From Streptomyces diastatochromogenes (lineage in GTDB: Bacteria; Actinomycetota; Actinomycetes; Streptomycetales; Streptomycetaceae): DNA of 64,000 bases. The position numbers and the translations under genes are program-made. The stretch is from positions 1 through 64,000 of the forward strand of contig LRTP01000445.1 of NCBI GenBank assembly GCA_001550305.1, given 5' to 3'. How positions within the stretch are numbered: position 1 is the stretch's first letter; each line of letters opens with the position of its first letter. The notes below the pieces were generated by a model, which was not told the origin of the DNA, searched no databases, and was given only the letters and a program-made list of their open reading frames with translations. Below, one piece after another: positions 34,056 to 42,675 of this stretch.

Positions 34056-36247
34056 CGACTCTCCAGGATGTCAGCGTAGAAGTCGTCCTGGTCGCTCCCG
34101 GTGCCGTCATCAGGTTCGTCCCCAGGGAAGAGAGCAGCGCACTCGTCGTCCGCGTCATCGTCTCCGCCTGGGATTTCCGTGGGGTCCGATACGGTGCGTA
34201 CGTCCGGCGGCGCGCCTGGACCATCTGGGTGTGAGCCGTCCACGGATGATGTGGTGGTCAATGCGGCGAGGCGCTCGACCGTCGGCAGCGCCGTGACTTC
34301 AGTGTCCGTGGCGTCATCCTCACCGACGATGCGGAACCTCTGGTGTGACAACCGGACAGCCATCCGTCGTTCCGTCCGGTCCGCGGTCATCCCGGCGCCC
34401 CAGCGTTCCAGCAGTTCGATCAGGGCACGCCGGGTATCCGGGAAGCGATGGGTCTTCGCTGCGATCTTGCGGGCGTACTGCAATGCCTCCAGACTCGCCG
34501 GGCCATTAAGGGATGGGGCGTGCTCCCAGTCCAGCGCATGCCACAGATGAGTCTTAGGGTGCTGAAAATAGACTTTCCGGATGTCGTCGCGGTCCACCGC
34601 GATCGGCCATGCTCCCGGATGCCGCCCACGGTGGTGGCTCGTCTGGTTGTGGAGTCCCTTCAAGGCTTCCCCGTTGTAGCGCAGGCCGTTCACCTCCACT
34701 CCGTAGTGCTGAATGGTGCACCACTTCTCTTCCAGGAACTCGATGGCGAGGCCTGGTCGGGACGGGATTCTCAGCGGGCCCGCTCGCATGATCCCGTGCT
34801 CGTACATCTCGAGCGGACTGAGCTTCAGCCCCGGAACCTCCGGAATCTTGAGCCCTCGGTGGTGCCGACGGTGATAGACCAGAGTGATCCACTCGCGGAT
34901 GATGGCCTCGAGCTCATCCAGGAAGAAGTAGGCCTCGTCCTCCACTTTCTCTCCTCGGCTGTAGACGTCCGGCCCCTTGTAGCCGGGCAGTGCAGCGAGG
35001 ATTCCTTGGTTAAGCGTCCGGAACCAACGCTCCACCGGCTTGTCGGTCGGCGTGTGCGGACGAGCCGGCTGTAAGGAGATGTCGAGCTTCGCGCACACAC
35101 TCTCGATGTGCTTCGACACGTAGATCTTCCCGTGGTCGAAGACGATCGCCTCCGCCGCTACGGAAGGCAGCAGGGGCTGTCCCTCTGCGTCCACCAGCTT
35201 CTCCGGGTCCAAAACCACCGTGGATGGCACTCCGCAATACGGAAGCGGCTCGCCTTTGCCGACGGTCCTCTCGCGCGAGCGCACGGTCTCGAACAGAACA
35301 CCGGCCACGTCCACCGATTTCGTTGACACCGGAGTCAGTCGCAGCCCACAGATGGCCCGGCTGTACAGATCCATCGCCACAGTGAGTTCGCACCGCACCC
35401 ACCTGCACGTCACCGGCTCCATGGCGTAGACGTCCAGGCTGTTGGTATCCAGGATCACGTACTCACCCGGGCGCGTTGCCCGCAGCTTGCCGTACACCCC
35501 CGGAGGGCGCTGGGCGATGGAGCGCTTGCCCTTTGTGCTGCCGTCGAAGGCGTTAGACCCCCGGCTGAGCTCCCGCAACAACTCGTACGCGGTCGTCCGT
35601 TTCGGGATGCGCACTGTGCCGCGGCCGTGTTCCTTGGCCAGGCGTTCCTCGATCTCGATGAGCGTCAAGTTCCGTACTGGGCGACTGGACTTCTCTCGTT
35701 CCTTGAGGACCGACCTGGCCACGTCGAGCCAGCGCGGATCCGCGCGGTCGAGGATGTGAGTGGCTTGGCGTTTTGTCACTAACCCAGCGGGGCCTTCGTC
35801 CTTGACCTTGGCGACCCACCGGCGGATGGTAGCCGGATCTACTCTGAGTTCCGCTGCCTTGGCATTGTAGCGGTGCATCATGGGCACGCCGGGGGCGTAG
35901 TCCGGACGGGGCTCGCCTTCCAAAGCCAGCTCGGACGAGCCCAATTTGTAGCCGAATCGAACTTCCTGAACGTGCTGGAAGCGCGTGTTCAGTTCGTCTT
36001 CATCGTCGTCCACCAGGTCGCCGAGCACCGTGGCGGTTGCTGGCCCCGGCGGAGGAGTCTCGACCAGAAACTCGGTCGATGGGTGGGTCATAAGCAGAGA
36101 GAGATCCACTTGCCGCCATTGAGGGCGGCCATCCGGTCCTGTCCGCTGCAGGAGGACTCGCCGTCCGTCCAACTCCGCGATGGTGAACTGCTCACCGTCG
36201 AACACCAGGGGAAGACCGGGGCGAAGGGGGGTAGTCCACACGTTCAT
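34052..36247 (-). CDS. tnsB: TnsB-type DDE transposase (Mu/retroviral-integrase fold)
   Basis: 731 residues. It starts with a beta-rich N-terminal domain, then helix-turn-helix units (AAELRVDPATIRRWVAKVKDE), the integrase core with Asp267 (VILDTNSLDVY), Asp371 (VFDHGKIYVSKH) and Glu406 (PTDKPVERWFRTLN), giving D-35-E spacing. A Mu-type C-terminal beta barrel follows, then an acidic tail (GGDDDADDECAALFPGDEPD), which in Tn7-like systems contacts TnsC. It cuts and joins the 3' ends. It overlaps tnsA and tnsC by 4 bases each. No break seen. Confidence 0.92.
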   Translation of the reverse strand: MNVWTTPLRPGLPLVFDGEQFTIAELDGRRVLLQRTGPDGRPQWRQVDLSLLMTHPSTEFLVETPPPGPATATVLGDLVDDDEDELNTRFQHVQEVRFGYKLGSSELALEGEPRPDYAPGVPMMHRYNAKAAELRVDPATIRRWVAKVKDEGPAGLVTKRQATHILDRADPRWLDVARSVLKEREKSSRPVRNLTLIEIEERLAKEHGRGTVRIPKRTTAYELLRELSRGSNAFDGSTKGKRSIAQRPPGVYGKLRATRPGEYVILDTNSLDVYAMEPVTCRWVRCELTVAMDLYSRAICGLRLTPVSTKSVDVAGVLFETVRSRERTVGKGEPLPYCGVPSTVVLDPEKLVDAEGQPLLPSVAAEAIVFDHGKIYVSKHIESVCAKLDISLQPARPHTPTDKPVERWFRTLNQGILAALPGYKGPDVYSRGEKVEDEAYFFLDELEAIIREWITLVYHRRHHRGLKIPEVPGLKLSPLEMYEHGIMRAGPLRIPSRPGLAIEFLEEKWCTIQHYGVEVNGLRYNGEALKGLHNQTSHHRGRHPGAWPIAVDRDDIRKVYFQHPKTHLWHALDWEHAPSLNGPASLEALQYARKIAAKTHRFPDTRRALIELLERWGAGMTADRTERRMAVRLSHQRFRIVGEDDATDTEVTALPTVERLAALTTTSSVDGSHPDGPGAPPDVRTVSDPTEIPGGDDDADDECAALFPGDEPDDGTGSDQDDFYADILESR

Positions 36248-36996
36248 TCAGACCTCCGAAGTACCCAGTTGCCAGACAACGGAGTCGTAAGATCGGTGGT
36301 CAGATGCCCCGCCCACAGCAGGGCCATAATGGACGGGCGGACTTCGTGGGGGTCTCTCCCTTCTGCAAGCCGGTGCTCGGCGGCCACAAGCTGATCCCCG
36401 TCCTGCACGCTTGCCCAGGCCCGCTCGATCTCCTCGGCAGGTACCACCCCCGGTCGGCGATAGGCTGCCAGGAATCGAACGTTCTCCAAGAGGATCGGGT
36501 CCGCTCCGGACCACACCTCATAATCCCAGCCGTGTCGCCCGACTAATTTCCCTGGCCATGCCAGGGCATCCTTCATTTTGGGATCGGCCAGTAGATCCGC
36601 GGGTTTGACGTTCACGACCTGGACTACGCCGGACTGCATGATCAGCAGGAAATCCGGTACGTGATGTCGCACTCGGCCGTCGACCTTGGCGGTCATCCGG
36701 AAGGGTTGGGCATAGATGGCTTGGACGGCTGGATCGAAGTCGGCCAGCAGCAAGCGGGCCAACTCCAGCCGACTCTCATATACAACGAGCCCGTTCGTCG
36801 TCGCCGAGGCATACGAGCCGGAGTGATGGGCCATGCCGTGAACCGACCGCACCGTGCGCCAGGGTGTGGATCCCCTGAAGTCCGTCAACCGTAGTTCGTC
36901 AAAAGGAACCGTCCGCACCGTCTCGTCCTCATATCGGAACGACGCGGTAGGGGCGCTGTGCCCCCGGCGAGCCTGGGTCGAACTCTGAGTCGCCAT
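36244..36996 (-). CDS. tnsA: TnsA-type heteromeric transposase endonuclease
   Basis: 250 residues. The PD-(D/E)XK nuclease core is VVYESRLELARLLLADFD (Glu74 or Glu78), HHVPDFLLIM (Asp115) and VVQVVNVKPAD (Lys131), the layout of Tn7 TnsA, which cuts the 5' strands and so allows cut-and-paste movement. A helical C-terminal region (ERAWASVQDGDQ, SIMALLWAGHL) corresponds to the TnsC-binding part. ATG 36996 follows GAGG. It is the first gene of the operon, reading away from the gap gene. Confidence 0.88.
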   Translation of the reverse strand: MATQSSTQARRGHSAPTASFRYEDETVRTVPFDELRLTDFRGSTPWRTVRSVHGMAHHSGSYASATTNGLVVYESRLELARLLLADFDPAVQAIYAQPFRMTAKVDGRVRHHVPDFLLIMQSGVVQVVNVKPADLLADPKMKDALAWPGKLVGRHGWDYEVWSGADPILLENVRFLAAYRRPGVVPAEEIERAWASVQDGDQLVAAEHRLAEGRDPHEVRPSIMALLWAGHLTTDLTTPLSGNWVLRRSE

Positions 36997-37076
36997 GCCT
37001 CGACGGTATGGAGCTTCAGTATCGCGACGCAGCTAAAGACCACAAAGGATCGACAAGAGGTAGTTACGGAGCGGAG

Positions 37077-37141
37077 TCAGTGCGCACCAAGTTCCGGAAT
37101 TGTGCATCTAGTGCGCATCTCGTACCTGCATTGCGCACTGA
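37077..37141. repeat. Putative TnsB-binding repeats, right transposon end
   Basis: Two direct copies of the type AGTGCGCAYCNNGTNCC lie at 37080-37096 and 37110-37126, 30 bases apart. The mirrored pair TCAGTGCGCA (37077) / TGCGCACTGA (37132) flanks them, and a related TGTGCATCTAG lies at 37101. Regularly spaced 20-30 bp repeats just inside the end are typical of TnsB sites. The predicted terminal ACA is at 37154-37156. Confidence 0.6.
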
Positions 37142-37163
37142 CCCGCGGATCCTACAGCCGCGA

Positions 37164-38609
37164 TCAGACCGCCGGGGCCGGGAAGGTCGGGTACTCCACA
37201 CCGGAGACGTGCTGGACGACGCGGACGACCTGGCAGGAGTAGCCGAACTCGTTGTCGTACCAGAGGTAGAGGATCGCGTTGTCGCCTTCCACCTTGGTCG
37301 CGCCGGCGTCGACGATCGAGGCATGACGCGAGCCGATGAAGTCGCTCGAGACCGCGTCGGGGGCGCTGATGAAGTCGATCTGGCGCTTGAGCGGCGAGGT
37401 CAGCGAGACATCGCGGAGGTGGTCGAGGACTTCCTCGCGCGTGGTCTCGCGGGCGAGTTGCAGGTTGAGGATGGCGATCGACACATCCGGTACCGGGACG
37501 CGGATGGAGCTGCCGGTGATCTTCGCCTTGAGGTCGGGCAGCGCCTTCGCGACGGCGGAGGCGGCACCGGTCTCGGTGATGACCATGTTGAGCGGCGCCG
37601 AACGACCGCGGCGGTCGGAGTTGTGGTAGTTGTCCAGCAGGTTCTGGTCGTTGGTGAACGAGTGGACGGTCTCCACGTGACCCCGCAGAACGCCGTACTC
37701 GTCCGCCATCGCCTTCAGCGGCGGGACGATCGCGTTGGTGGTGCAGGAGGCGCAGGACATGATCTGCTCGTCCGGCTTGATCGTGTCGTGGTTGACGCCG
37801 TGGACGATGTTGGGAACGTCACCCTTGCCCGGTGCGGTCAGGACGACCTTGGCGATGCCGGGGCGAAGGTGCTGGGACAGGCCCTCACGGTCACGCCACC
37901 TGCCGGTGTTGTCGATGAGGATGGCGTCCTTGATGCCGTACTCCGTGTAGTCCACCGACAGCGGGTCGTCGGAGTAGATCACCTTGATCTCGTTGCCGTT
38001 GGCGACGATCTTGCTGTTCGCCTCGTCGACGGTGATCGTGCCCCGGAACTGGCCGTGAATGGAGTCACGCCGCAGCAGCGAGGCGCGCTTGACGATGTCC
38101 TGGCCGGCACCCTTGCGGACGACGACGGCGCGCAGCCGCAGGCCGTTGCCGGAGCCGGCCTTCTCGATGAGCAGGCGGGCGACGAGGCGGCCGATGCGGC
38201 CGAACCCGTAGAGGACGACGTCGCGCGGCTCCTGGCGCTCGATCTTGTTGACACCCGTGGCGCCGGCCACGGCCTCGGCGGTGAACTCCGCCACCGACAG
38301 ACCACGGTCGTCGGACTTGTAGGTCGCGGCGAGCATGCCGATGTCGATCTGCGACGGGCCGAGATCGAGCGTGGTGAGCGCCTGCAGGAACGGCAGCGTC
38401 TGGATGACCGAGAGTTCCTCGCCGGCGATCTGCCGGGCGAACCGGTGGGTCTTGAGGATGCTCACCACCGACTTGTTCACCAGGGAACGGCTGTGCAGCA
38501 GGACCGTGACGTCCCGCTCCCGGTGCAGCTTCCCGATGATCGGGATCATCGACTCCGCGATCTCCTCGCGGTTGTTCCAGTTGGTGAACGAGTCGTCATT
38601 GACAGTCAC
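37164..38609 (-). CDS. gap: Glyceraldehyde-3-phosphate dehydrogenase, long form
   Basis: 481 residues, about 140 longer than classical GAPDH because of an N-terminal extension (IAESMIPIIGKLHRERDVTV, then GMLAATYKSDDRGLSVAEF). The NAD-binding motif is VVLYGFGRIGRLVARLL and the catalytic site is MSCASCTTNAIVPP; the C-terminal half is intact (YLWYDNEFGYSCQVVRVVQH). It oxidises glyceraldehyde 3-phosphate with phosphate and NAD(P). Long GAPDHs of this type are second copies in streptomycetes. Its stop codon is 7 bases from the presumed Tn7-like end and coding sequence is undisturbed, as expected for an attachment gene. Confidence 0.92.
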   Translation of the reverse strand: MTVNDDSFTNWNNREEIAESMIPIIGKLHRERDVTVLLHSRSLVNKSVVSILKTHRFARQIAGEELSVIQTLPFLQALTTLDLGPSQIDIGMLAATYKSDDRGLSVAEFTAEAVAGATGVNKIERQEPRDVVLYGFGRIGRLVARLLIEKAGSGNGLRLRAVVVRKGAGQDIVKRASLLRRDSIHGQFRGTITVDEANSKIVANGNEIKVIYSDDPLSVDYTEYGIKDAILIDNTGRWRDREGLSQHLRPGIAKVVLTAPGKGDVPNIVHGVNHDTIKPDEQIMSCASCTTNAIVPPLKAMADEYGVLRGHVETVHSFTNDQNLLDNYHNSDRRGRSAPLNMVITETGAASAVAKALPDLKAKITGSSIRVPVPDVSIAILNLQLARETTREEVLDHLRDVSLTSPLKRQIDFISAPDAVSSDFIGSRHASIVDAGATKVEGDNAILYLWYDNEFGYSCQVVRVVQHVSGVEYPTFPAPAV

Positions 38610-38659
38610 AGATTCATCTTTCGAGCTAGGTGGCGCTCAGATGGTAGCCCGACCCCCTT

Positions 38660-38689
38660 TTGATCATTCGAGCGGGGCCACCTGATCAA
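38660..38689. promoter_or_regulatory. Inverted repeat before gap
   Basis: TTGATCA and TGATCAA are perfect 7-bp mirror arms separated by 16 bases, 51-80 bases upstream of the gap start. Possible repressor site; the regulator is unknown. Confidence 0.45.
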
Positions 38690-39146
38690 GAGGAACACGC
38701 AGCTGAGCCGCTCGTACGCCCTCGCGCCGGTGGCGCGGGTCCCGGCGACCGGCGTGCGAGCGCGCCCTCATGGCCGGTCTGCCTCGCGCCTTGGATGCCC
38801 ACTTCGAGGACACGAATGCGCCCCATTCACGCGGTTCCGACCGCCACCGGTGACTGTTTCGCTTGACATGGGGCGCGCGCTGCCCAACTGCCCGGACCGT
38901 CACGAGATTACTGTCCTGGCGCCCACCTCCCCGGAATCCGTCTCCGACCTCCACCGCCTCCGTGAACCCACGCCGCACGGCTTCTCACGCGTCGCCGGGG
39001 CGCACCTTCGACACGGGTTCAGGTCAGACGTCGTCCATGGCCGGGCCGTAGGAGCCCCTGCCCGAGGCGTACGGCGTCGACGCCCCGCCCTGTTCGCTGA
39101 TCTTCGTGCGTATCCACGCACGCCCGCTCACGTATCGGGAGGACAT
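38690..39146. other. Intergenic region between gap and 2-MIB cluster
   Basis: About 460 bases separating divergent genes, without a recognisable product. A CTTGACA sequence at about 38863-38868 could be a -35 element for the encapsulin gene, but no good -10 follows. Confidence 0.4.
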
Positions 39147-40577
39147 GTGACAATCCCGGAAAGCTCCCCAGAAAGCGCCGCCGGGCCCACCGCCGACGGA
39201 CCACGGTCCACCAGTCTCAGCACCGACGCGGCACGTCAGCTGGCCACCACCACCAAGTCCGAACCTCAGATGCAGGCCATCACCTCGCGATGGCTGCTCA
39301 AGATGCTGCCTTGGGTGGACGTCAAGGGCGGCGCCTACCGGGTGAACCGGCGACTCCAACTCCGCGTCGGCCGGGGCCGGGTGCAGTTCGAGCAGAACGG
39401 CGCGGACGACATCAGGGTCATCCCCGAGACACTGACCGAGCTGCCCGCCCTGCGCGGCTACTCCGACACCGTGGCCCTGCAGGAGATCTCCTCACGGTTC
39501 AGGGTGCGGGAGGTGCGTACGGGCCAGGTCCTCTTCGACGCCGGACAGCCCGTCACCGAGGCCTATCTCGTCGTCCACGGCCGGTTCACCCGCTACACCA
39601 CCGGCAAGTACGGCGAGCAGGAAGTCACCGGAGTCATCACGGACGGCGACGGAATGGGGGACGAGGCCATCGGCCAGGCCGACCCGCTGTGGTTCAGCTC
39701 GGTACGGGCCGAGACTCCCGGCGTGGTGCTGGCACTCAACTGGGACACGCTCATGGCGTTCGTGGAGCGCACCCCGTCGCTCGCCGCCCAGCTGGACGCC
39801 TTCGCGCAGCAGCAGAGCAAGCCCATGAACCGCAAGGGCGAGGCCGACGTACCCGTACAGGCCGGGCACGTGGGCGAACCGGTCCTCGCCGGCGGCTTCG
39901 TCGACTACGACCTCGCCCCGCGCGAATACGAACTGTCCCTGACCCAGACCGTCCTGCGCGTCCACACCAGGGTCGCCGACCTCTACAACCATCCGATGAA
40001 CCAGACCGAGCAGCAACTCCGCCTGACCATCGAGGAGATCCGCGAGCGCCAGGAGTGGGAGCTGGTCAACAACCGCGAGTTCGGCCTGCTGCACAACGTC
40101 GACTACGGCCAGCGCGTCAGCACCTTCTCCGGTCCCCCCACGCCCGACGATCTCGACGAACTGCTGTCGATGCGCCGCAAGACCCGCCTCTTCCTGGCCC
40201 ACCCGAAGGCGATAGCGGCCTTCTTCCGGCAGTGCAACCGGCGCGGGCTGGTGCCCGGCACCGTGAACCTCGACGGCCACGAAGTACCGGCGTGGCGCGG
40301 CGTTCCGCTCTTTCCGTGCGGCAAGATCCCGATCAGTCCCCAGCACACCAGCAGCATCATCGCGCTGCGCACGGGAGAGAAGGACCAAGGGGTCGTAGGC
40401 CTGCACCAGACGGGCATTCCGGAGGAGTACGAGCCGGGTCTGAACGTACGGTTCATGGGCATCGACAGCACCGCGATCATGAGCTACCTGGTCACCGCCT
40501 ACTACGCGATGGCCATCCTCGTACCCGACGCCGCGGGGATCCTGGAGAACGTCCAGATCGGGCGGACCACGGAATGA
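39147..40577 (+). CDS. Family 2B encapsulin shell protein of the 2-MIB cluster
   Basis: 476 residues. A disordered N-terminus is followed by an HK97-fold capsid split by a cyclic-nucleotide-binding domain ([49 protein letters not shown]). The capsid E-loop and P-domain regions follow ([22 protein letters not shown]), with conserved [22 protein letters not shown] near the end. Such proteins form nanocompartments around 2-MIB synthase, encoded next door. GTG 39147 lies after GGGAGGA. The stop overlaps the synthase start (ATGA). The arrangement matches known streptomycete geosmin/2-MIB loci. Confidence 0.9.
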   Translation: MTIPESSPESAAGPTADGPRSTSLSTDAARQLATTTKSEPQMQAITSRWLLKMLPWVDVKGGAYRVNRRLQLRVGRGRVQFEQNGADDIRVIPETLTELPALRGYSDTVALQEISSRFRVREVRTGQVLFDAGQPVTEAYLVVHGRFTRYTTGKYGEQEVTGVITDGDGMGDEAIGQADPLWFSSVRAETPGVVLALNWDTLMAFVERTPSLAAQLDAFAQQQSKPMNRKGEADVPVQAGHVGEPVLAGGFVDYDLAPREYELSLTQTVLRVHTRVADLYNHPMNQTEQQLRLTIEEIRERQEWELVNNREFGLLHNVDYGQRVSTFSGPPTPDDLDELLSMRRKTRLFLAHPKAIAAFFRQCNRRGLVPGTVNLDGHEVPAWRGVPLFPCGKIPISPQHTSSIIALRTGEKDQGVVGLHQTGIPEEYEPGLNVRFMGIDSTAIMSYLVTAYYAMAILVPDAAGILENVQIGRTTE

Positions 40578-41632
40578 GCACACCATCGGCTTCCGGATCG
40601 CCGACGCGACTGCCCGGGCCGCCCCGCCTCGTCCCCGTCACGCAAGCCCGGCGGAGCGGGGCGATCCCCGGGCTGCGCCACCGACCCGCCGCCCCCGCGG
40701 ACCCGGGGAAGGCGGCGGAGGTCGACCGCAGGCTGGAGGCCTGGGTCCGTCGGCTCGACGCGTTCCCCAAGGCGTGGACGGGGGACTTCGCGGGGTTCCA
40801 GTTCGGCCGGGCCGTCGTACTCCAGCATCCGGGCGCGGCCGACCTCGAACGTCTCACCGCGGCCGGCAAGCTACTGCTGGCCGAGAACCTCGTCGACAAC
40901 TGCTACTGCGAGGAGGACGAGGACAGAGGCGGCTCATCGCGCGGCCTCGGCGGCAGGCTGATCAGGGCCCAGTCCGCGCTCGACCCCTTCCACTCCACTC
41001 CCGATCTGGAAGCGCGGTGGCGGCGCGGCGTACAGGCCGACGGGCCGCTGCGCTCGTATCACGGGGCCCTCAAGGACTACGCCGTCTTCGCCACCCCCAG
41101 CCAGACCGACCGGCTGGTGCACGATCTCGCCCGGCTGCATCTGGGCTATGTCGGTGAGGCCGCCTGGGCCGAGATCCGGTACGTGCCGCCGGTCTGGGAG
41201 TACCTGATGATGCGGCAGTTCAACAACTTCCGCCCCTGCCTGTCGATCGTCGACGCCGTGGACGGCTACGAGCTGCCCGAGGCCCTCTACGTCCGGCCCG
41301 AGATCCAGCGGATCACCGCACTCGCCGGCAACGCCACCACGATCGTCAACGACCTGTACTCCTTCACCAAGGAACTGGCCAACGATCCCAGCCATCTCAA
41401 TCTGCCTCAGGTCATCGCCGCGAACGAACGGTGTGGGCTGAAGGCCGCCTTCCTGAAGGCCGTCGAGATCCACAACCAGGTCATGGAGGCGTTCGAGGAG
41501 GAGGCGGCGGCTCTGTCCGCCACCTCGCCTCTCGTAGAGCGCTACGCCGAGGGCCTGGCCGCCTGGGTGTCCGGCAACCACGAATGGCACGCCACCAACA
41601 CCCACCGCTACCACCTGCCGAACTACTGGTAA
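40574..41632 (+). CDS. 2-methylisoborneol synthase
   Basis: 352 residues, class I terpene synthase. The proline- and serine-rich N-terminal leader of about 50 residues is typical for encapsulin cargo. The first metal motif is DNCYCEEDE at Asp108 (more often DDxxCED in this family); the second is NDLYSFTKE at Asn259-Glu267; the C-terminal RY motif is [10 protein letters not shown]. It cyclises 2-methylgeranyl diphosphate to 2-methylisoborneol, the earthy odour compound. It sits between its shell gene and the methyltransferase that makes its substrate. Confidence 0.93.
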   Translation: MSTPSASGSPTRLPGPPRLVPVTQARRSGAIPGLRHRPAAPADPGKAAEVDRRLEAWVRRLDAFPKAWTGDFAGFQFGRAVVLQHPGAADLERLTAAGKLLLAENLVDNCYCEEDEDRGGSSRGLGGRLIRAQSALDPFHSTPDLEARWRRGVQADGPLRSYHGALKDYAVFATPSQTDRLVHDLARLHLGYVGEAAWAEIRYVPPVWEYLMMRQFNNFRPCLSIVDAVDGYELPEALYVRPEIQRITALAGNATTIVNDLYSFTKELANDPSHLNLPQVIAANERCGLKAAFLKAVEIHNQVMEAFEEEAAALSATSPLVERYAEGLAAWVSGNHEWHATNTHRYHLPNYW

Positions 41633-41679
41633 CGCCCTGCCGCCCGGCCCGTCGTCCACCGCGCCACGAGGAGTCACCT

Positions 41680-42585
41680 TTGCCCATCACCGATGCCGGT
41701 ACCGCGGCAGCACCGATGCCGACCCAGGCCACCTGCCAGTCGACGTACCAGACCCGCGTCGCGGACTACTGGAACGCCGAGGAGAACCCGGTCAACCTCG
41801 AACTCGGAAAGATCGACGACCTGTACCACCACCACTACGGCATCGGGGGCGTCGACTGGTCGGTACTCGACGAGAGCCGGGACGGGGGCGAAGACGGCGC
41901 TGCCCCGCGCCGTGACCGGATCACCGCCGAACTGCACCGTCTGGAACAGGCACAGGCCGACCTCCTCGCCTCCCATCTCGGCCCCCTCTCCGGCGCCGAC
42001 CGCGTCCTCGACGCCGGCTGCGGGCGCGGCGGCGGAAGTGTGGTGGCCCATCTGCGGTACGGATGCCACACCGACGGCGTCACCATCTCGAGGAAACAGG
42101 CCGACTTCGCCAACGCCCAGGCCCGCACTCGGAACATCGACGCCAAGGTCCGCTACCACCACCGGAACATGCTCGACACCGGCCTGCCCTCCGGCGCGTA
42201 TGCGGCTTCCTGGAACAACGAGTCCACCATGTACGTGGAACTCGACCTGCTGTTCGCCGAGCACGCACGGCTGCTGCGCCGCGGCGGACGCTACGTGACC
42301 ATCACCGGCTGCTACAACGACGCCTACGGGCGGGCCTCCCGGGAGGTGTCTCTCATCAACGCCCACTACATCTGCGACATCCACCCTCGATCGGAATACT
42401 TCCGCGCCATGGCCCGCAACCGCCTCGTACCCGTCCACGTCCGGGACCTGACCGCCGACACCATCCCCTACTGGGAACTCCGCAAGCAGGCCGACCACCT
42501 GGTCACCGGCATCGAGGAAACGTTCCTGAGCGCCTACGAGAACGGCAGCTTCCAGTACCTGCTCATCGCGGCCGACCGCGTCTGA
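41680..42585 (+). CDS. Geranyl diphosphate 2-C-methyltransferase
   Basis: 301 residues. SAM-dependent methyltransferase with motif I VLDAGCGRGGGSVVAHLRYG and conserved family stretches SWNNESTMYVELDLLFAEHARL, YVTITGCYNDAYG, NAHYICDIHPRSEYFRAM and KQADHLVTGIEETFLSAYENGSFQYLLIAAD. It methylates geranyl diphosphate at C2 for 2-MIB synthase. TTG 41680 was chosen for the GAGGAG ribosome binding site; ATG 41716 is the alternative. It is the third gene of the cluster, 47 bases after the synthase. Confidence 0.92.
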   Translation: MPITDAGTAAAPMPTQATCQSTYQTRVADYWNAEENPVNLELGKIDDLYHHHYGIGGVDWSVLDESRDGGEDGAAPRRDRITAELHRLEQAQADLLASHLGPLSGADRVLDAGCGRGGGSVVAHLRYGCHTDGVTISRKQADFANAQARTRNIDAKVRYHHRNMLDTGLPSGAYAASWNNESTMYVELDLLFAEHARLLRRGGRYVTITGCYNDAYGRASREVSLINAHYICDIHPRSEYFRAMARNRLVPVHVRDLTADTIPYWELRKQADHLVTGIEETFLSAYENGSFQYLLIAADRV

Positions 42586-42675
42586 CATCTCCCCCGCGTT
42601 GGCGCTCCTGCTGATGCGACCTATGGTGGGAAGTGGTGCAGAGGCTTCCCACGAGGTGTTCACAACGGGGAGGAC

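Larger units (their letters stand above)
30367..37156 (-). mobile_element. Tn7-like transposon core (tnsABC-tniQ), left end unknown
   Basis: Four overlapping genes encode an endonuclease (TnsA), a DDE transposase (TnsB), an AAA+ regulator (TnsC) and a target selector (TniQ). On the tnsA side, repeats at 37077-37141 and a terminal ACA at 37154-37156 give a plausible right end, 7 bases from the stop of the gap gene. On the tniQ side I found no matching repeats or TGT end, so the left boundary given here is simply the tniQ stop. The left end may be lost or lie further left. No cargo gene is recognisable. Confidence 0.8.

Noticed and set aside
30367..37156. CRISPR-associated (CAST) transposon
   Set aside because: No cas gene, CRISPR array or guide-like repeat was found in or around the element; the gene set is tnsA-tnsB-tnsC-tniQ only.
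37008..38663. Long open frame opposite gap
   Set aside because: The shadow of a GC-rich coding gene; the opposite strand has full GAPDH similarity.
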